In this document: positions 24,563 to 34,433 of the stretch, piece by piece
How the letters are laid out: each line of letters starts with the position of its first letter
How positions within the stretch are numbered: position 1 is the stretch's first letter
Source: Aerococcaceae bacterium DSM 111021
Lineage (GTDB): Bacteria > Bacillota > Bacilli > Lactobacillales > Aerococcaceae
Assembly (NCBI GenBank): GCA_020112395.1
Contig: JACCEK010000001.1
Coordinates: forward strand, 1,116,001-1,180,000
Length of the DNA: 64,000 bases
Reading direction: 5' to 3'
Notes under the pieces: generated by a model
Told to the model about the DNA's origin: nothing
Database searches by the model: none
What the model saw: only the letters and a program-made list of their open reading frames with translations
Translations under genes and position numbers: made by a program

Positions 24563-25540
24563 TTAATTTTTTGTGTTTTTAAAAGGAAATTTCTTGTTAA
24601 TAAATGCATATTCAAATATTTCATTTTTATTAATATACGACGTGTATCTTCCACGATTTTTCATTGTAAAATGTTTCCGAAGTATTTTACTAATGTAATT
24701 TTTACTCACTTGTCCTGCAAAGAGAATCTGGCATTCACTCACAATGAGCGGTTCGTTGTATCTTATTGCGCCATACTCACACAATGTTCTTACGATCGCT
24801 CTTTCTTTCACTTCTTGGTGAGAACAGTGGTTGCAGATTACTTTGTATTGAGTGATTGTTAAGTTAAAGTGATGGCAGTAGTCGCAACATATGCCTCGTT
24901 TCATTCGACGAATATCTTCAATCGTTTTTGCAGTTGGTGGGAATGGATTTTCGATTTGAAATTCATTGATTATTCGCTCTCTTAATGCATATGACTTAAT
25001 ATTCGCTTGCGCAAAATTCTTTTCTTCACGAGCAGTTTGTTTAATCCATTGCACAAACTCTGCTCGGTTCATACCTACTTCTGCAGCGGGTTGATCTAAG
25101 CGAATTAAACCTTCTGGATTAATAAAGGCAATTTTACCTTGAACCTGGCCGTTGTATTTTAACTTATCGACCATCGTATTGACTTTTTCCATCGATCGCT
25201 CCAATTGAGTAAAAATACTTTTATTTAAAAGCCGTCCATTTGCATATGATTGCTGGTTTTGATGAACAAATTCTACAGTATAGTTTTTCGCATCAATAAT
25301 ATAAATACCACTCGACGTCATTATAACGATGTCAAGTTGAGTCGTACCTCCCGCATTAATCCACACATCATGTAAATGAACCCAATCATTATTACCATGT
25401 TTAAGGATTAATTGGTGCGTGTCCACTTCTCCTTTATGACCTTCTATATTCACTTTAAATTGATAGGTTTCTTCTTGAGATAACCCATTTCGATAGTGAC
25501 AAAGTTCCTGTTGTTGAAGTTCTAGATTTTTCTTTAGCAT
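24563..25540 (-). CDS. NERD-domain protein with zinc ribbon
   Basis: This protein has 325 residues. The nuclease-related domain (NERD) occupies about residues 25-140, with GHKGEVDTHQLI, DVWINAGGTTQLDIVIMTSSGIYIIDAKNY, the expected Asp and Asp-Ala-Lys positions. A CDYCHHF...VICNHC four-Cys zinc ribbon lies at about 220-240, and a C-terminal winged-helix-like region follows. NERD resembles restriction-type nuclease cores, but activity is untested for most members. It lies next to the 41-bp repeat array, downstream in its own direction. AGAGAG precedes the ATG. Confidence 0.85.
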   Translation of the reverse strand: MLKKNLELQQQELCHYRNGLSQEETYQFKVNIEGHKGEVDTHQLILKHGNNDWVHLHDVWINAGGTTQLDIVIMTSSGIYIIDAKNYTVEFVHQNQQSYANGRLLNKSIFTQLERSMEKVNTMVDKLKYNGQVQGKIAFINPEGLIRLDQPAAEVGMNRAEFVQWIKQTAREEKNFAQANIKSYALRERIINEFQIENPFPPTAKTIEDIRRMKRGICCDYCHHFNLTITQYKVICNHCSHQEVKERAIVRTLCEYGAIRYNEPLIVSECQILFAGQVSKNYISKILRKHFTMKNRGRYTSYINKNEIFEYAFINKKFPFKNTKN

Positions 25541-25655
25541 AGCTCGCTCTCTTTCTGTTTTTTTGTCCTGTATATAGATACAAGAAAAAGAGCCGTTTTC
25601 ATTATTTTATTTTAAAAAGTTTAAAAAAGCCTATTAGCCGTTTGGGCCAACAGAC

Positions 25656-25937
25656 TTAGTCTTCTGGATGGGGTGGGTCGCCGTATTTTCTAAAATACTG
25701 GCGCTTGAGTGTAAAATTCTTTGGGACGTGATCAATCCCACCTTCTGCAAAAGGATGACAACGGCCAATACGTGCGATGCCCATCGTAGTCCCTTTAAGT
25801 GCACCATGCTGTTCGACAGCTTCAATCATATAACTTGAACAAGTTGGATAGTAACGGCAACTTGATGGAAGACCTGGTGAGATAAATTTCTGGTAAAATC
25901 TCACGGGCTTAATGATAATGTTCTTTATGTTACTCAC
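25656..25937 (-). CDS. yidD: Membrane protein insertion efficiency factor YidD
   Basis: This 93-residue protein carries the conserved YidD core: [30 protein letters not shown] and [17 protein letters not shown]. It assists the YidC insertase. GAAGGTGAG precedes the ATG. The length is slightly above typical because of a charged C-terminal tail. It follows the VTT membrane protein gene closely and is probably in its transcript. Confidence 0.95.
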   Translation of the reverse strand: MSNIKNIIIKPVRFYQKFISPGLPSSCRYYPTCSSYMIEAVEQHGALKGTTMGIARIGRCHPFAEGGIDHVPKNFTLKRQYFRKYGDPPHPED

Positions 25938-25943
25938 CTTCTA

Positions 25944-26546
25944 TTAATTAAAATATTCGAAAATTAGTTGGATGAAATTTGACGTGAAGTATGTATAAAT
26001 GAAAACTGACACGGGTCTATACGCTATGACCATGCCGATAAACTGCTTGAAACGCATATTAGATACACCAGCTATCATACAAAATATATCATCTGGAAAA
26101 ACAGGGGCGAGAAAACCAATTCGGAGTAATCGTTTAAAGCGGTGTCCATGATTCATCATTCCCATATACTTAATATAATCGTCATCCGAGATAAAAGCAC
26201 GAATAACGGCGTGGCCGAAGCGAGCACCGATAACAAAGTTAATCGATGAGCCGATTATCATCCCGATTGTGTTGAATAAAAACCCCCAGAAATGACCAAA
26301 AATTAAATCCCCTATCACATTGGTTAAACCTAATGGAATAATAGGATAGATGATTTGACTGATCTGAACAAGTATAAAAATAATCGGCGCCCAGACACCT
26401 AAACGAAGTAACAAGTCCGAAAAACCGCCGTCTGGTTTAAAGTAATCGGCTTGGCTAATATATATTGAACCGACAATGGTTATGATAACACCGATTATAG
26501 TAGTAAAGCGGATGATACGTCGCTTCTGCTCGATAGTTAGTTTCAT
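25944..26546 (-). CDS. TVP38/TMEM64-family (VTT domain) membrane protein
   Basis: This protein has 200 residues with about five hydrophobic segments. It carries the VTT/SNARE-assoc domain signature: IYPIIPLGLTNVIGDLIFG, a GSSINFVIGARFG segment and LAPVFPDDIFCMIAG. DedA/VTT proteins are thought to act as lipid scramblases or transporters. The ATG at 26546 has AGGAG 8 bases upstream, so I prefer it to the ATG at 26579. A paralog sits at 46738-47361. Confidence 0.85.
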   Translation of the reverse strand: MKLTIEQKRRIIRFTTIIGVIITIVGSIYISQADYFKPDGGFSDLLLRLGVWAPIIFILVQISQIIYPIIPLGLTNVIGDLIFGHFWGFLFNTIGMIIGSSINFVIGARFGHAVIRAFISDDDYIKYMGMMNHGHRFKRLLRIGFLAPVFPDDIFCMIAGVSNMRFKQFIGMVIAYRPVSVFIYTYFTSNFIQLIFEYFN

Positions 26547-26659
26547 ACATCGACTCCTAAAGTATATTCGTGGTCTCATTCACTATTTCATCTACTTTTA
26601 GCACATTGTATACTATAATATATTGTAACGGAATTGAATCTATAAGTGGAGGTTATTTT

Positions 26660-27736
26660 TTGGAAAAATTAAAACAACTTGTTAGTACTATGAAACAGCA
26701 TCAAATTAGCAACATGATTATAACAGATACGTATAGTATCCGCTACTTAATCGGCTACTACACTCAACCTGGTGAGCGTTTATTAGCTTTAATCGCTACC
26801 GCATCAGGTGATCATTATCTAATCTTAAATAACTTGTTCCCACGTGCCGATGAAACTGGTAATTACTCAGTCCTTTATTATCAGGATGGTGAGAAGATTA
26901 TGGAACGCATCGCAAATGTGTTAATTGACGGTATCACAAGTATTGACAAATTTTGGCCAAGTCATTTCTTACTTGATTTAATGGATATAAAAGCAGACTT
27001 ACAACCGGTTAATGCTTCATATATCTTAGATGACATGCGTGCTATTAAATCTGAGGATGAAATTAGCATTATGCGTGAAGCGTCTAAATTAAATGATCAA
27101 GTCATGGAAAAACTAATGAATGCTTTAAGAACGGGTAAAAGTGAAGCTGAATACGCTGAACAATTAGCTGGTTACTATAAAGAACTTGGACACTCAGGCT
27201 TTTCATTCGATCCTATAGTTGGATATGGCGCTAATGGTGCTGATCCGCATCATACTACAGATGAATCTTTACCAAGAGTCGGTGATACAATTGTCCTTGA
27301 CATTGGTGGAATGTATAAAGGATACGCATCAGATATGACTCGAACAGTGTTCTTCGGTGAGCCGCATGAAGAAGCTGTAGAAGTGTACGATGTTGTTCGC
27401 CGAGCTAACTTAGCTGGTATTGCTGCGGTTAAACCTGGAGTGTCTTTAAGTAGTATCGATTTAGCAGCGCGTAAAGTGATTACTGATGCTGGTTACGGTG
27501 AATACTTTACACACCGACTAGGTCATTTCATTGGCCAAGAAGCGCATGAAGCCGGTGATGTATCACAGTTCAACGATGAGTTAACAAAGGTTGGTCAAGT
27601 CTTTTCGATTGAACCTGGTGTTTATTTACCTGGTAAATTTGGTGTTCGAATTGAAGATTTAGTCGTTGTAACTGAAGATGGTTGCGAAGTATTAAACCAT
27701 GTCACAAAAGAACCGATTATTATTGAAGTGAATTAA
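26660..27736 (+). CDS. M24-family aminopeptidase, Xaa-Pro dipeptidase type
   Basis: This protein has 358 residues. The N-terminal creatinase-like domain (about 1-125) precedes the pita-bread domain with the metal ligands in DPHHTTDE, VLDIGGMYKGYASDMTRT, THRLGHFIGQEAHE, FSIEPGVYLPGKFGVRIED. It probably cleaves Xaa-Pro peptides in the cytosol. The start is TTG at 26660, which has GGAGG 7 bases upstream. The earlier ATG at 26570 overlaps the divergent gene's promoter and has no site. Confidence 0.92.
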   Translation: MEKLKQLVSTMKQHQISNMIITDTYSIRYLIGYYTQPGERLLALIATASGDHYLILNNLFPRADETGNYSVLYYQDGEKIMERIANVLIDGITSIDKFWPSHFLLDLMDIKADLQPVNASYILDDMRAIKSEDEISIMREASKLNDQVMEKLMNALRTGKSEAEYAEQLAGYYKELGHSGFSFDPIVGYGANGADPHHTTDESLPRVGDTIVLDIGGMYKGYASDMTRTVFFGEPHEEAVEVYDVVRRANLAGIAAVKPGVSLSSIDLAARKVITDAGYGEYFTHRLGHFIGQEAHEAGDVSQFNDELTKVGQVFSIEPGVYLPGKFGVRIEDLVVVTEDGCEVLNHVTKEPIIIEVN

Positions 27737-27740
27737 ATTA

Positions 27741-27780
27741 AAAACTAGGAGCGTCTCAATGACGTCTCCTAGTTTTTTTT
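27741..27780. terminator. Bidirectional terminator
   Basis: AAAACTAGGAG pairs with CTCCTAGTTTT, with an inner CGTC/GACG stem. T-runs follow on both strands. It serves the convergent peptidase and amidase genes. Confidence 0.9.
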
Positions 27781-27783
27781 TAC

Positions 27784-29280
27784 TTAAATTTCTTCAACTA
27801 TGCTCGTATCTAAATACCCTGCATCTTCTAACTGTTTGGCTAGTTGAAGTAGTAAATACTCTCCGCCTTTTCGTGTAGAAAATTGAGCACCAAGTGGTAA
27901 ATTGTTTTCTAATTTATGCATAGGTAAACTTATTGCTGGTTGACCGGTCAAATTCATCTGCTGAGTAAACGGTGTCCAAGCCAAACTTTCTTCAAACATT
28001 TGCCAGACTAATTTCTGTTGTAGCTGAGCATCTACGTGTTCAATATTGCGTAATCCATCCAACAGTTCATCTGATTTCGTAAAAGCTGTATGAAGTGGTG
28101 CCGGTCCATTTGTTGCTGGCATTAATAAAACATCATAATCACTGAAAAAAGCTTCGGACACAGCTGTAATTTCGTCCCAATACGATAGTACTTCGGAATA
28201 TTCCACCCCAGTAACCTTTAGCCCTAGTTGATATATTGCCCAACTCATTAATTCCATGTCATCTTGTGTAAGTGGTCGGTCTAACGCCTGTTCAAAGCCC
28301 GCTAACATGGACGCAGTTTCCACCCCGTTCACTTTATAATAAGTACTCATTGCTTTAACACCATCAATATTTGGTTCTGCTTCAACTAGTGTATGTCCTA
28401 GAGATTCCAAAACACGTATAGTCTCTTCCATCATTCGACGTGCTTCTTCTGTGATTGATTCACCAATCGGTGTATTCATCGAATAAGCGATTCGAAGAGG
28501 TTTACCTAGATCCACTAATAGGTCATGTGGGATGCGAGGTAGTATAAAAGGCGCTTCAAATTGTTCTGTCTGCATCCATTTTAGAAGTGTCCAAGTATCA
28601 CGAACTGATTTGGTTAAGGCAAAATTCACCGACGCACCTTGCCATCCGCGGTAACCACCTGGTCCAACCGGGATTCGTCCTCGGCTTGTCTTGAGTCCGA
28701 TTAAACCACTAAAGGACGCAGGTATCCGAATCGATCCGCCTCCATCACTAGCCGTTACTATCGGAACAACACCTGCTTTCAAGGCAGTTGCTGCCCCACC
28801 ACTTGATCCACCTGGGTTACGCTCTAAGTCTATGGGGGAATTTACTCGACCTGTCCATTGAGAATCACTCACATTTTTAAAGCCAAATTCAGGAACATTT
28901 GTCCGACCAATCACAATAAATCCTGCAGATTCAATACTCTTTGTAAAGTTATCCGTCTGACTAGATTCAAATTGATCCATCAAACGGGCTCCGTTAGTTG
29001 AACGTTGTCCTGATTGGGATTGTCCTAGGTCTTTCAATAAGATGGGCACACCAAAAAATGGTGGTAAATCATTATGCTCTCCTGTGTTTAATTGATTAAA
29101 ATACTGATCATATTGCTTGGCAATATGACGCGCAAAGTCGTATTGCTTATGAACTACGGCATTCAAGTTTTCATTTAACGATTCGATATTTCTAATTACT
29201 CTTTCAACCAAGTCCGTTGCAGTGACGGTTCCATCTTTTATTTGCCAAGCATAATAAGTTGCATCTTCATTAAATAACAT
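27784..29280 (-). CDS. Amidase-signature family amidase
   Basis: This protein has 498 residues. The Ser-cisSer-Lys triad is visible: Lys in PILLKDLG, the cis-Ser in NPGGSSGGAATALKAG and the nucleophile Ser in DGGGSIRIPASFSGLIGLK. It hydrolyses small amides, but the natural substrate is unknown. It is not GatA: the GatB and GatC genes are absent and the C-terminal region differs. AAGGAGAG precedes the ATG. Confidence 0.9.
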   Translation of the reverse strand: MLFNEDATYYAWQIKDGTVTATDLVERVIRNIESLNENLNAVVHKQYDFARHIAKQYDQYFNQLNTGEHNDLPPFFGVPILLKDLGQSQSGQRSTNGARLMDQFESSQTDNFTKSIESAGFIVIGRTNVPEFGFKNVSDSQWTGRVNSPIDLERNPGGSSGGAATALKAGVVPIVTASDGGGSIRIPASFSGLIGLKTSRGRIPVGPGGYRGWQGASVNFALTKSVRDTWTLLKWMQTEQFEAPFILPRIPHDLLVDLGKPLRIAYSMNTPIGESITEEARRMMEETIRVLESLGHTLVEAEPNIDGVKAMSTYYKVNGVETASMLAGFEQALDRPLTQDDMELMSWAIYQLGLKVTGVEYSEVLSYWDEITAVSEAFFSDYDVLLMPATNGPAPLHTAFTKSDELLDGLRNIEHVDAQLQQKLVWQMFEESLAWTPFTQQMNLTGQPAISLPMHKLENNLPLGAQFSTRKGGEYLLLQLAKQLEDAGYLDTSIVEEI

Positions 29281-29301
29281 ACTATCTCTCCTTAATCTAA
29301 T

Positions 29302-29333
29302 AAAAAACCACTTCTATCTTTCAATAGAAGCAG
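29302..29333 (-). terminator. Terminator of the aldo/keto reductase gene
   Basis: The stem CTTCTAT/ATAGAAG with a 6-base loop is followed on the minus strand by TGGTTTTTTATT. Confidence 0.75.
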
Positions 29334-29340
29334 TATGTAT

Positions 29341-30150
29341 TTAAAGGTTATAAATTTCTTGTTTATCTTCTTGAGTTAATTCAAAATCGAAAACATCTAT
29401 GTTTAACTTTTGACGATCAGCATTATGTGATTTAGGAATGACAATAACGTCTCGGTTGATTTGGAAATTCAAGACAACTTGCGCCCACGTCTTATCGTAT
29501 TTCTGACCGATTGCTTTTAACCGATCACGGTCAACTTCGTTCACTCGTGATAAAGGTCCCCAAGCTTGAGCATAAACATCATGCTCACGACCAAATTCGA
29601 TAATTTCGTGATTCCAATTACCTGGATGTGATTGAACTTGATTAACTGTTGGTTTAATTGTTCCATTATCTAATATTAATTTTAATTGTTCTTTTGAAAA
29701 GTTCGATACACCTATCGATTTTATCGTACCTTCTTCAACGTGCTTCTCTAATACTTTCCAAGTTGCAACCATCTCTTCATCTTTATCCCATGGATGATGA
29801 ATTAAATACAAATCAATGTAGTCGGTTTGTAGTGCTTTTAACGAGTTTTGAACTGCTGCATCAATTGTTGCTTCATCTTTTATATATTCAGGTTCACCTG
29901 GTAATTTTGACGTTAAGAAAAATTCTTCTCGCGGTAAACCAGATTCAGCAACTGCTTTTCCGATAACAGCCTCATTACGGTAAGAAATTGCCGTATCAAA
30001 GTGCCGGTAACCTCCAACTATCGCTGATTGTAATTCAGTTGTATCGTTCGTAATTTCTCCAGAATAATCATTACCTTCTTTACCATAAGTGTTTGTTCCA
30101 CTTCCAATAATGGGTATTTGCTTGTTATTATTTAATGTTATCATTTTCAT
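29341..30150 (-). CDS. Aldo/keto reductase
   Basis: This 269-residue NADPH-dependent reductase has a TIM barrel. The catalytic tetrad is visible: Asp in HFDTAISYRNEAVIG, Tyr in the same motif, Lys in FFLTSKLPG and His in YLIHHPWD. The cofactor-binding region reads IVIPKSHNADR. The substrate is unknown. GAGGAG lies 11 bases before the ATG at 30150; the frame's earlier ATG at 30201 has no site. Confidence 0.9.
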   Translation of the reverse strand: MKMITLNNNKQIPIIGSGTNTYGKEGNDYSGEITNDTTELQSAIVGGYRHFDTAISYRNEAVIGKAVAESGLPREEFFLTSKLPGEPEYIKDEATIDAAVQNSLKALQTDYIDLYLIHHPWDKDEEMVATWKVLEKHVEEGTIKSIGVSNFSKEQLKLILDNGTIKPTVNQVQSHPGNWNHEIIEFGREHDVYAQAWGPLSRVNEVDRDRLKAIGQKYDKTWAQVVLNFQINRDVIVIPKSHNADRQKLNIDVFDFELTQEDKQEIYNL

Positions 30151-30397
30151 CTTATTAAACGCTCCTCTCAATAATCGTACTATTATTGTATCAAATCTCA
30201 TTCATCCAGCCTATTAAAGTGGATTCTATACAGATAAATAAAATAACAAAACATATACCTATGTTCATTGATACAACAACACATCACCTATATGTATCCG
30301 TTTCACTTGTTACTTTATTGACTTATGATATAGATGATTATTTCATTTTAGAAACCAATCCTGTTATAATAACAATACAGAAGAGGAGGAGTTATTC

Positions 30398-32755
30398 ATG
30401 AATTACAAACGCTTACGTTATACAATTTCATTAGCACTCGCAAGTCTATTAGTTACGTCACATGTAACACCCTTAGCCCTGGCACAAGAGGAAAATCTTC
30501 CGGATGAATCAGAAGTCGTTCAACAACAAGAGGCAACCTTTCCAGTCGGTGTAGAGGTACGAAGCCTTAACGGCACACGAACAGATCAAGTTGACATCAC
30601 GCTTTATGATTCTAATGGCGTAGAATACGACGGATCATACAATGAGAATACTCAATGGATATCGGCAAATACGTTTCTTGAAGGCGAATATTTTATCTCA
30701 TTAACAACTCCCGAAGGAACCATTAGTCAAATTAATAATACTGCACCTCAATATGCAGTACCAACTGAAACCCCAAATGTGTATTCAATCTACCTAGATG
30801 AAGAGAATTTGGGCAGTTTATCTGCTGTATACGGGGCATTCCAACTCGTTGAAGAACCTGTTAGTGCAACGTATCGAATTGGTACTGAAATCCGAGGTTT
30901 AGATGGTACACGAACAACAGATGTTGGTATAAAAGTATCTGATGCTAATGGAACGGTGTACGAAGGTGCGTTTAATGAATACGCACAGTGGTTAACAACA
31001 AACGTATTACCTGAAGGTGTCTATTACATAACACTTTATACACCCGAAGGTACGGTGAGTCAAATTAGTACTTCACCTAGTCAATCTGCTGTCGCAACTG
31101 ACACACCGAATCTATATACAATCGAGTTAAACGAAGCAACTTTAGGTATTCTTTCAGCTGTATATGGCGCATTTGAACTCATTGAAGTCGCACCTATTGA
31201 ACAGAACTTCCAATTAGCCGCAGAAGTTCGGGGGATAGATGGAATACGTACAAGTGACGTTTCAATTTCAGTATCTGATGTAAATGGCACTGTATATGAA
31301 GGTATATACAACGAATACTTACAGTGGTTAACAACGGAGCTTTTACCTGAAGGTGAGTACTTTATCACATTAACCCCACCAGATGGATTTACAACGGAGC
31401 TGAACTTAAGCACTGATCAATACGCTATGGATACTGACACACCAAATGTTTACTCAATCTTCCTAAACGAAGATAATTTAGGTAATAGTTCAGCTGTTTA
31501 CGGTGCATTCAATCTAGTTGAAGCACCTGTTGAAGAAACTTACCGTTTAGGTGTTGAAGTTCGTGGATTAAATCAAACACGAACGAATGAAGTTGGTATA
31601 ACGGTAACAGATGCGAATAATCTTGTTTATAAAGGTGCATACAACGAATACATACAGTGGTTAACAACGGATGAATTACCTGCTGGACAGTATACAATTA
31701 CTTTAAATCCACCTGAAGGAACTGTATCCACCATCAATGATTCAACTGATCAATATGCTATTCCCGCTGATGAGCCGAATGTATATAATATTATTGTGAA
31801 TGAAGAAAATATAGGTAGCAGTTCAGCTGTATACGGCGCGTTTAGATTAGTTGAAGCACCCGCTGAATCATATCAATTAGGTGTTGAAGTTCGTGGACTG
31901 GACGACACACGAACAAATGAAGTTCCTATCACTGTAACTGACAGTGATGGTGTCATGTTTGAAGGTGCATATAACGAATACTTACAGTGGTTAACAACTA
32001 ACGAATTAAATGTAGGTACTTATGTAATTACTTTAGATACTCCTGAAGGTACAGTGTCTGAAATTAACGAAACAACCAATCAATATGCTGTCTCTACGGA
32101 TGAAACTGATGTGTATACAATTGAAATAAACGAAGAGAACTTAGGTAGCAGTTCAGCTGTATACGGCGCATTTAGATTAGTTGAAGTGCCTGCTGAAACA
32201 TATCAATTAGGTGTTGAAGTTCGTGGATTGGATGACACACGAACAGATTCCGTTCTTATTACTGTAACGGATAGTGATGGTGTCGTGTTTGAAGGTGCCT
32301 ATAACGAATACTTCCAATGGTTAACGGATAATGAATTACCTGTAGGTACTTATATAATTACTTTAGACACCCCTGAAGGTACAGGGTCTGAAATTAACGA
32401 AACAACGAATCAATATGCTGTATCTACAAATGAAACTGATGTGTATACCATTGAAATAAGCGAAGAAAACTTAGGTAGTAGTTCAGCTATTTACGGTGCG
32501 TTTAGATTAGTTGAAACAGATGATAATGGTGGTGGAAGTTCTGAAAGTTCGGATGAGTCAGATGATGAATCAAGCGATGAATCAGATCATTCAGATATTT
32601 CTGATGACGAGTCTGAAAAAGGAAGTGTCATTGTAGATCAAGACGATGATGTGTTACCTCTAACAGGTGAGAATAATTCGATTATCATCACTGTCATCGC
32701 AGTTGGTTTGTTAGCTGTCGGCGGTCTTCTACTTTACCGCAAAAAACGTAGTTAA
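30398..32755 (+). CDS. LPXTG-anchored surface protein with six repeats
   Basis: This protein has 785 residues. A signal peptide ends near LALAQEE. Six tandem repeats of about 110 residues follow, each opening like YQLGVEVRGLDDTRT and closing SSAVYGAFRLVE; they start near 30539, 30872, 31208, 31541, 31871 and 32201. The last two units are almost identical, suggesting recent duplication. An acidic Ser/Asp/Glu spacer leads to the sortase signal LPLTG, a hydrophobic helix and RKKRS. The repeats look beta-rich, like Ig-type or SpaA-like folds, but no family is confirmed. GGAGGAG precedes the ATG. Confidence 0.93.
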   Translation: MNYKRLRYTISLALASLLVTSHVTPLALAQEENLPDESEVVQQQEATFPVGVEVRSLNGTRTDQVDITLYDSNGVEYDGSYNENTQWISANTFLEGEYFISLTTPEGTISQINNTAPQYAVPTETPNVYSIYLDEENLGSLSAVYGAFQLVEEPVSATYRIGTEIRGLDGTRTTDVGIKVSDANGTVYEGAFNEYAQWLTTNVLPEGVYYITLYTPEGTVSQISTSPSQSAVATDTPNLYTIELNEATLGILSAVYGAFELIEVAPIEQNFQLAAEVRGIDGIRTSDVSISVSDVNGTVYEGIYNEYLQWLTTELLPEGEYFITLTPPDGFTTELNLSTDQYAMDTDTPNVYSIFLNEDNLGNSSAVYGAFNLVEAPVEETYRLGVEVRGLNQTRTNEVGITVTDANNLVYKGAYNEYIQWLTTDELPAGQYTITLNPPEGTVSTINDSTDQYAIPADEPNVYNIIVNEENIGSSSAVYGAFRLVEAPAESYQLGVEVRGLDDTRTNEVPITVTDSDGVMFEGAYNEYLQWLTTNELNVGTYVITLDTPEGTVSEINETTNQYAVSTDETDVYTIEINEENLGSSSAVYGAFRLVEVPAETYQLGVEVRGLDDTRTDSVLITVTDSDGVVFEGAYNEYFQWLTDNELPVGTYIITLDTPEGTGSEINETTNQYAVSTNETDVYTIEISEENLGSSSAIYGAFRLVETDDNGGGSSESSDESDDESSDESDHSDISDDESEKGSVIVDQDDDVLPLTGENNSIIITVIAVGLLAVGGLLLYRKKRS

Positions 32756-32780
32756 ATTTGATTTCTAACGTAAAATGAGT

Positions 32781-32816
32781 AAGAGACTGTAGCTCTTAAG
32801 CTGCAGTCTCTTTTGC
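32781..32816. terminator. Terminator after the LPXTG gene
   Basis: AAGAGACTG pairs with CAGTCTCTT, with an inner TAGCT/AGCTG part, followed by TTTTGC. It can also serve the convergent gene. Confidence 0.8.
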
Positions 32817-32827
32817 TTTCATTTATT

Positions 32828-33688
32828 TTACTGATTGATTTCCTTTGAATCTGTTGTTTTCGGTTTTAATTTTTCTCGTTCCCAGTAAATAAGTCCTACA
32901 CCTATACCGATTAAAATAATAATCCCCAACACATTCCATATTGTGAATAAAGGAACATTAAACTGCATACTAATGACTAAATTAACTACAATTACTACGG
33001 GTACTAAACCGAATGCTGCAATCGCTAAAAATCGCCATAAGGACAACCTCATCTTTTTATAGATAAAATATAATGCCCAAAGATATAATAAAAATATCCC
33101 CGTTATCGGAATAGCTACATTAAGGAGTATATTATTTGTACTGATTACTAGATTTAAAAGGAATAGGTAGGGAATAATCAACGCGCTAAATGCAATTAAG
33201 CTCGACATGACAGGGGTGGTTAAACGGAAGAATAATGGTAAAATAATCCCCCACGCGAACAGGATAGATACAGAAGCAATACCTGACCAAGTAATGGTGT
33301 TAACACTTAACAAATCAATGATTATACACGCTACAATCACGAAAGCTAACACTCCTGTAATAGCAATTAACCACTCTCTTCGCGTGCGTTTAAACTGTTC
33401 ACTCATATTGTTATTGGCATAAGCTAATATATTTTGGGTTACATCATGTTCTGATGGTGCGGGCTCATCGACTGAATAGCGTTCCCCACGCAATAATTCA
33501 TTCACTGTCACATTATATAAGTCCGCTAAAGGTTATACTTGACTCATCTCTGGTAATTTTGATCCACGTTCCCATTTTGTTAAGTCATCTTCGCTAACAT
33601 TTAATGCTTGAGCTACTTCCTCTTGTGACAAATTTTTATCTCGACGTAATTCAAGTAAAAAATGTCCAGTGCTTTCACGATCTCGCAT
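32828..33688 (-). pseudogene. XRE regulator with membrane domain, interrupted by an in-frame stop
   Basis: The reading frame runs from an ATG at 33688 (AAAGGGGA upstream) to 32828 with a single TAA at 33533-33535. The first 51 codons give an XRE helix-turn-helix (LRRDKNLSQEEVAQALNVSEDDLTKWERG, then LPEM). Directly after the stop the same frame continues PLADLYNVTVNELLRGE, which is the usual next segment in this family. Six or seven membrane helices then follow. A GTG at 33511 gives a shorter protein lacking the HTH. This is a recent nonsense change, a sequencing error, or a split into two products. Confidence 0.8.
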
Positions 33689-33741
33689 TTTATATTCCCC
33701 TTTCTATCCACTCAGCTTTAATCATTGGTTTCTCTAAGAAA

Positions 33742-34284
33742 TTAATCTACAATTTCTGTATGGAAACAACGTGTCATATGTTCCAACATCGTCTCGCCTA
33801 AATCAGTAAACGTCGCAACCCCACGTCGGTGTGTAACAGTTTTAAAACCTTCAGCGTCAGCCCCACCAATCGTTTGAAACACACAAATATCTGTTGTAAC
33901 ACCAACAACATGAACCGTCTCTATATCTAATTTATGCAATGTATCTGCTAAACCTGTTTCAAAGAATGAATTGTAATTTCCTTTTGGAAAATAATGGACA
34001 TTCTCATGGTCTTTATTCTCTTTGAACCACTCATCTAATTCACCGTATAATTCTTGACCCGGTGTATTCACCACGTTATGCGCTGGCCACAAATCAAAAT
34101 GTGAATCGTTTGGCTCATGTGCATCCATCGCAACTACAACATTGTTATTTGCACTTATAAAGTCTTCGGCTAAGCTTTTAATATAAGGGACAATATCTTG
34201 ACCGGGTTTACCTACTGTTAACGTCCCTTCATCAGCAACAAAATCGTGGCTCATATCTACAATTACTAATGCTTCTTTTGTCAT
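33742..34284 (-). CDS. Cysteine hydrolase, isochorismatase/nicotinamidase family
   Basis: This protein has 180 residues. The Asp-Lys-Cys triad of the family is readable: Asp in ALVIVDMSHDF, Lys in HYFPKGNYNSF and Cys in GVTTDICVFQT. The metal-binding DAHEPNDSHF segment is typical of nicotinamidases, so PncA-like NAD salvage is the best guess, though related amidases cannot be excluded. It is a single gene. Confidence 0.87.
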   Translation of the reverse strand: MTKEALVIVDMSHDFVADEGTLTVGKPGQDIVPYIKSLAEDFISANNNVVVAMDAHEPNDSHFDLWPAHNVVNTPGQELYGELDEWFKENKDHENVHYFPKGNYNSFFETGLADTLHKLDIETVHVVGVTTDICVFQTIGGADAEGFKTVTHRRGVATFTDLGETMLEHMTRCFHTEIVD

Positions 34285-34433
34285 TTTGTAAGCTCCTTCG
34301 CTTTTTCTATATTATCCCACAACACTGCACGAATTTAAATGATTTTGAGCTACATACCCCTTTATATCAATAATCATATGATAGGACTACTAAAATTGTT
34401 CATGATATAATTGAAATAAATTGGAGGGATAGA

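Noticed and set aside
24563..25540. Defence system around the NERD protein
   Set aside because: NERD resembles nuclease cores, but the neighbours are housekeeping genes and no defence partners are visible.
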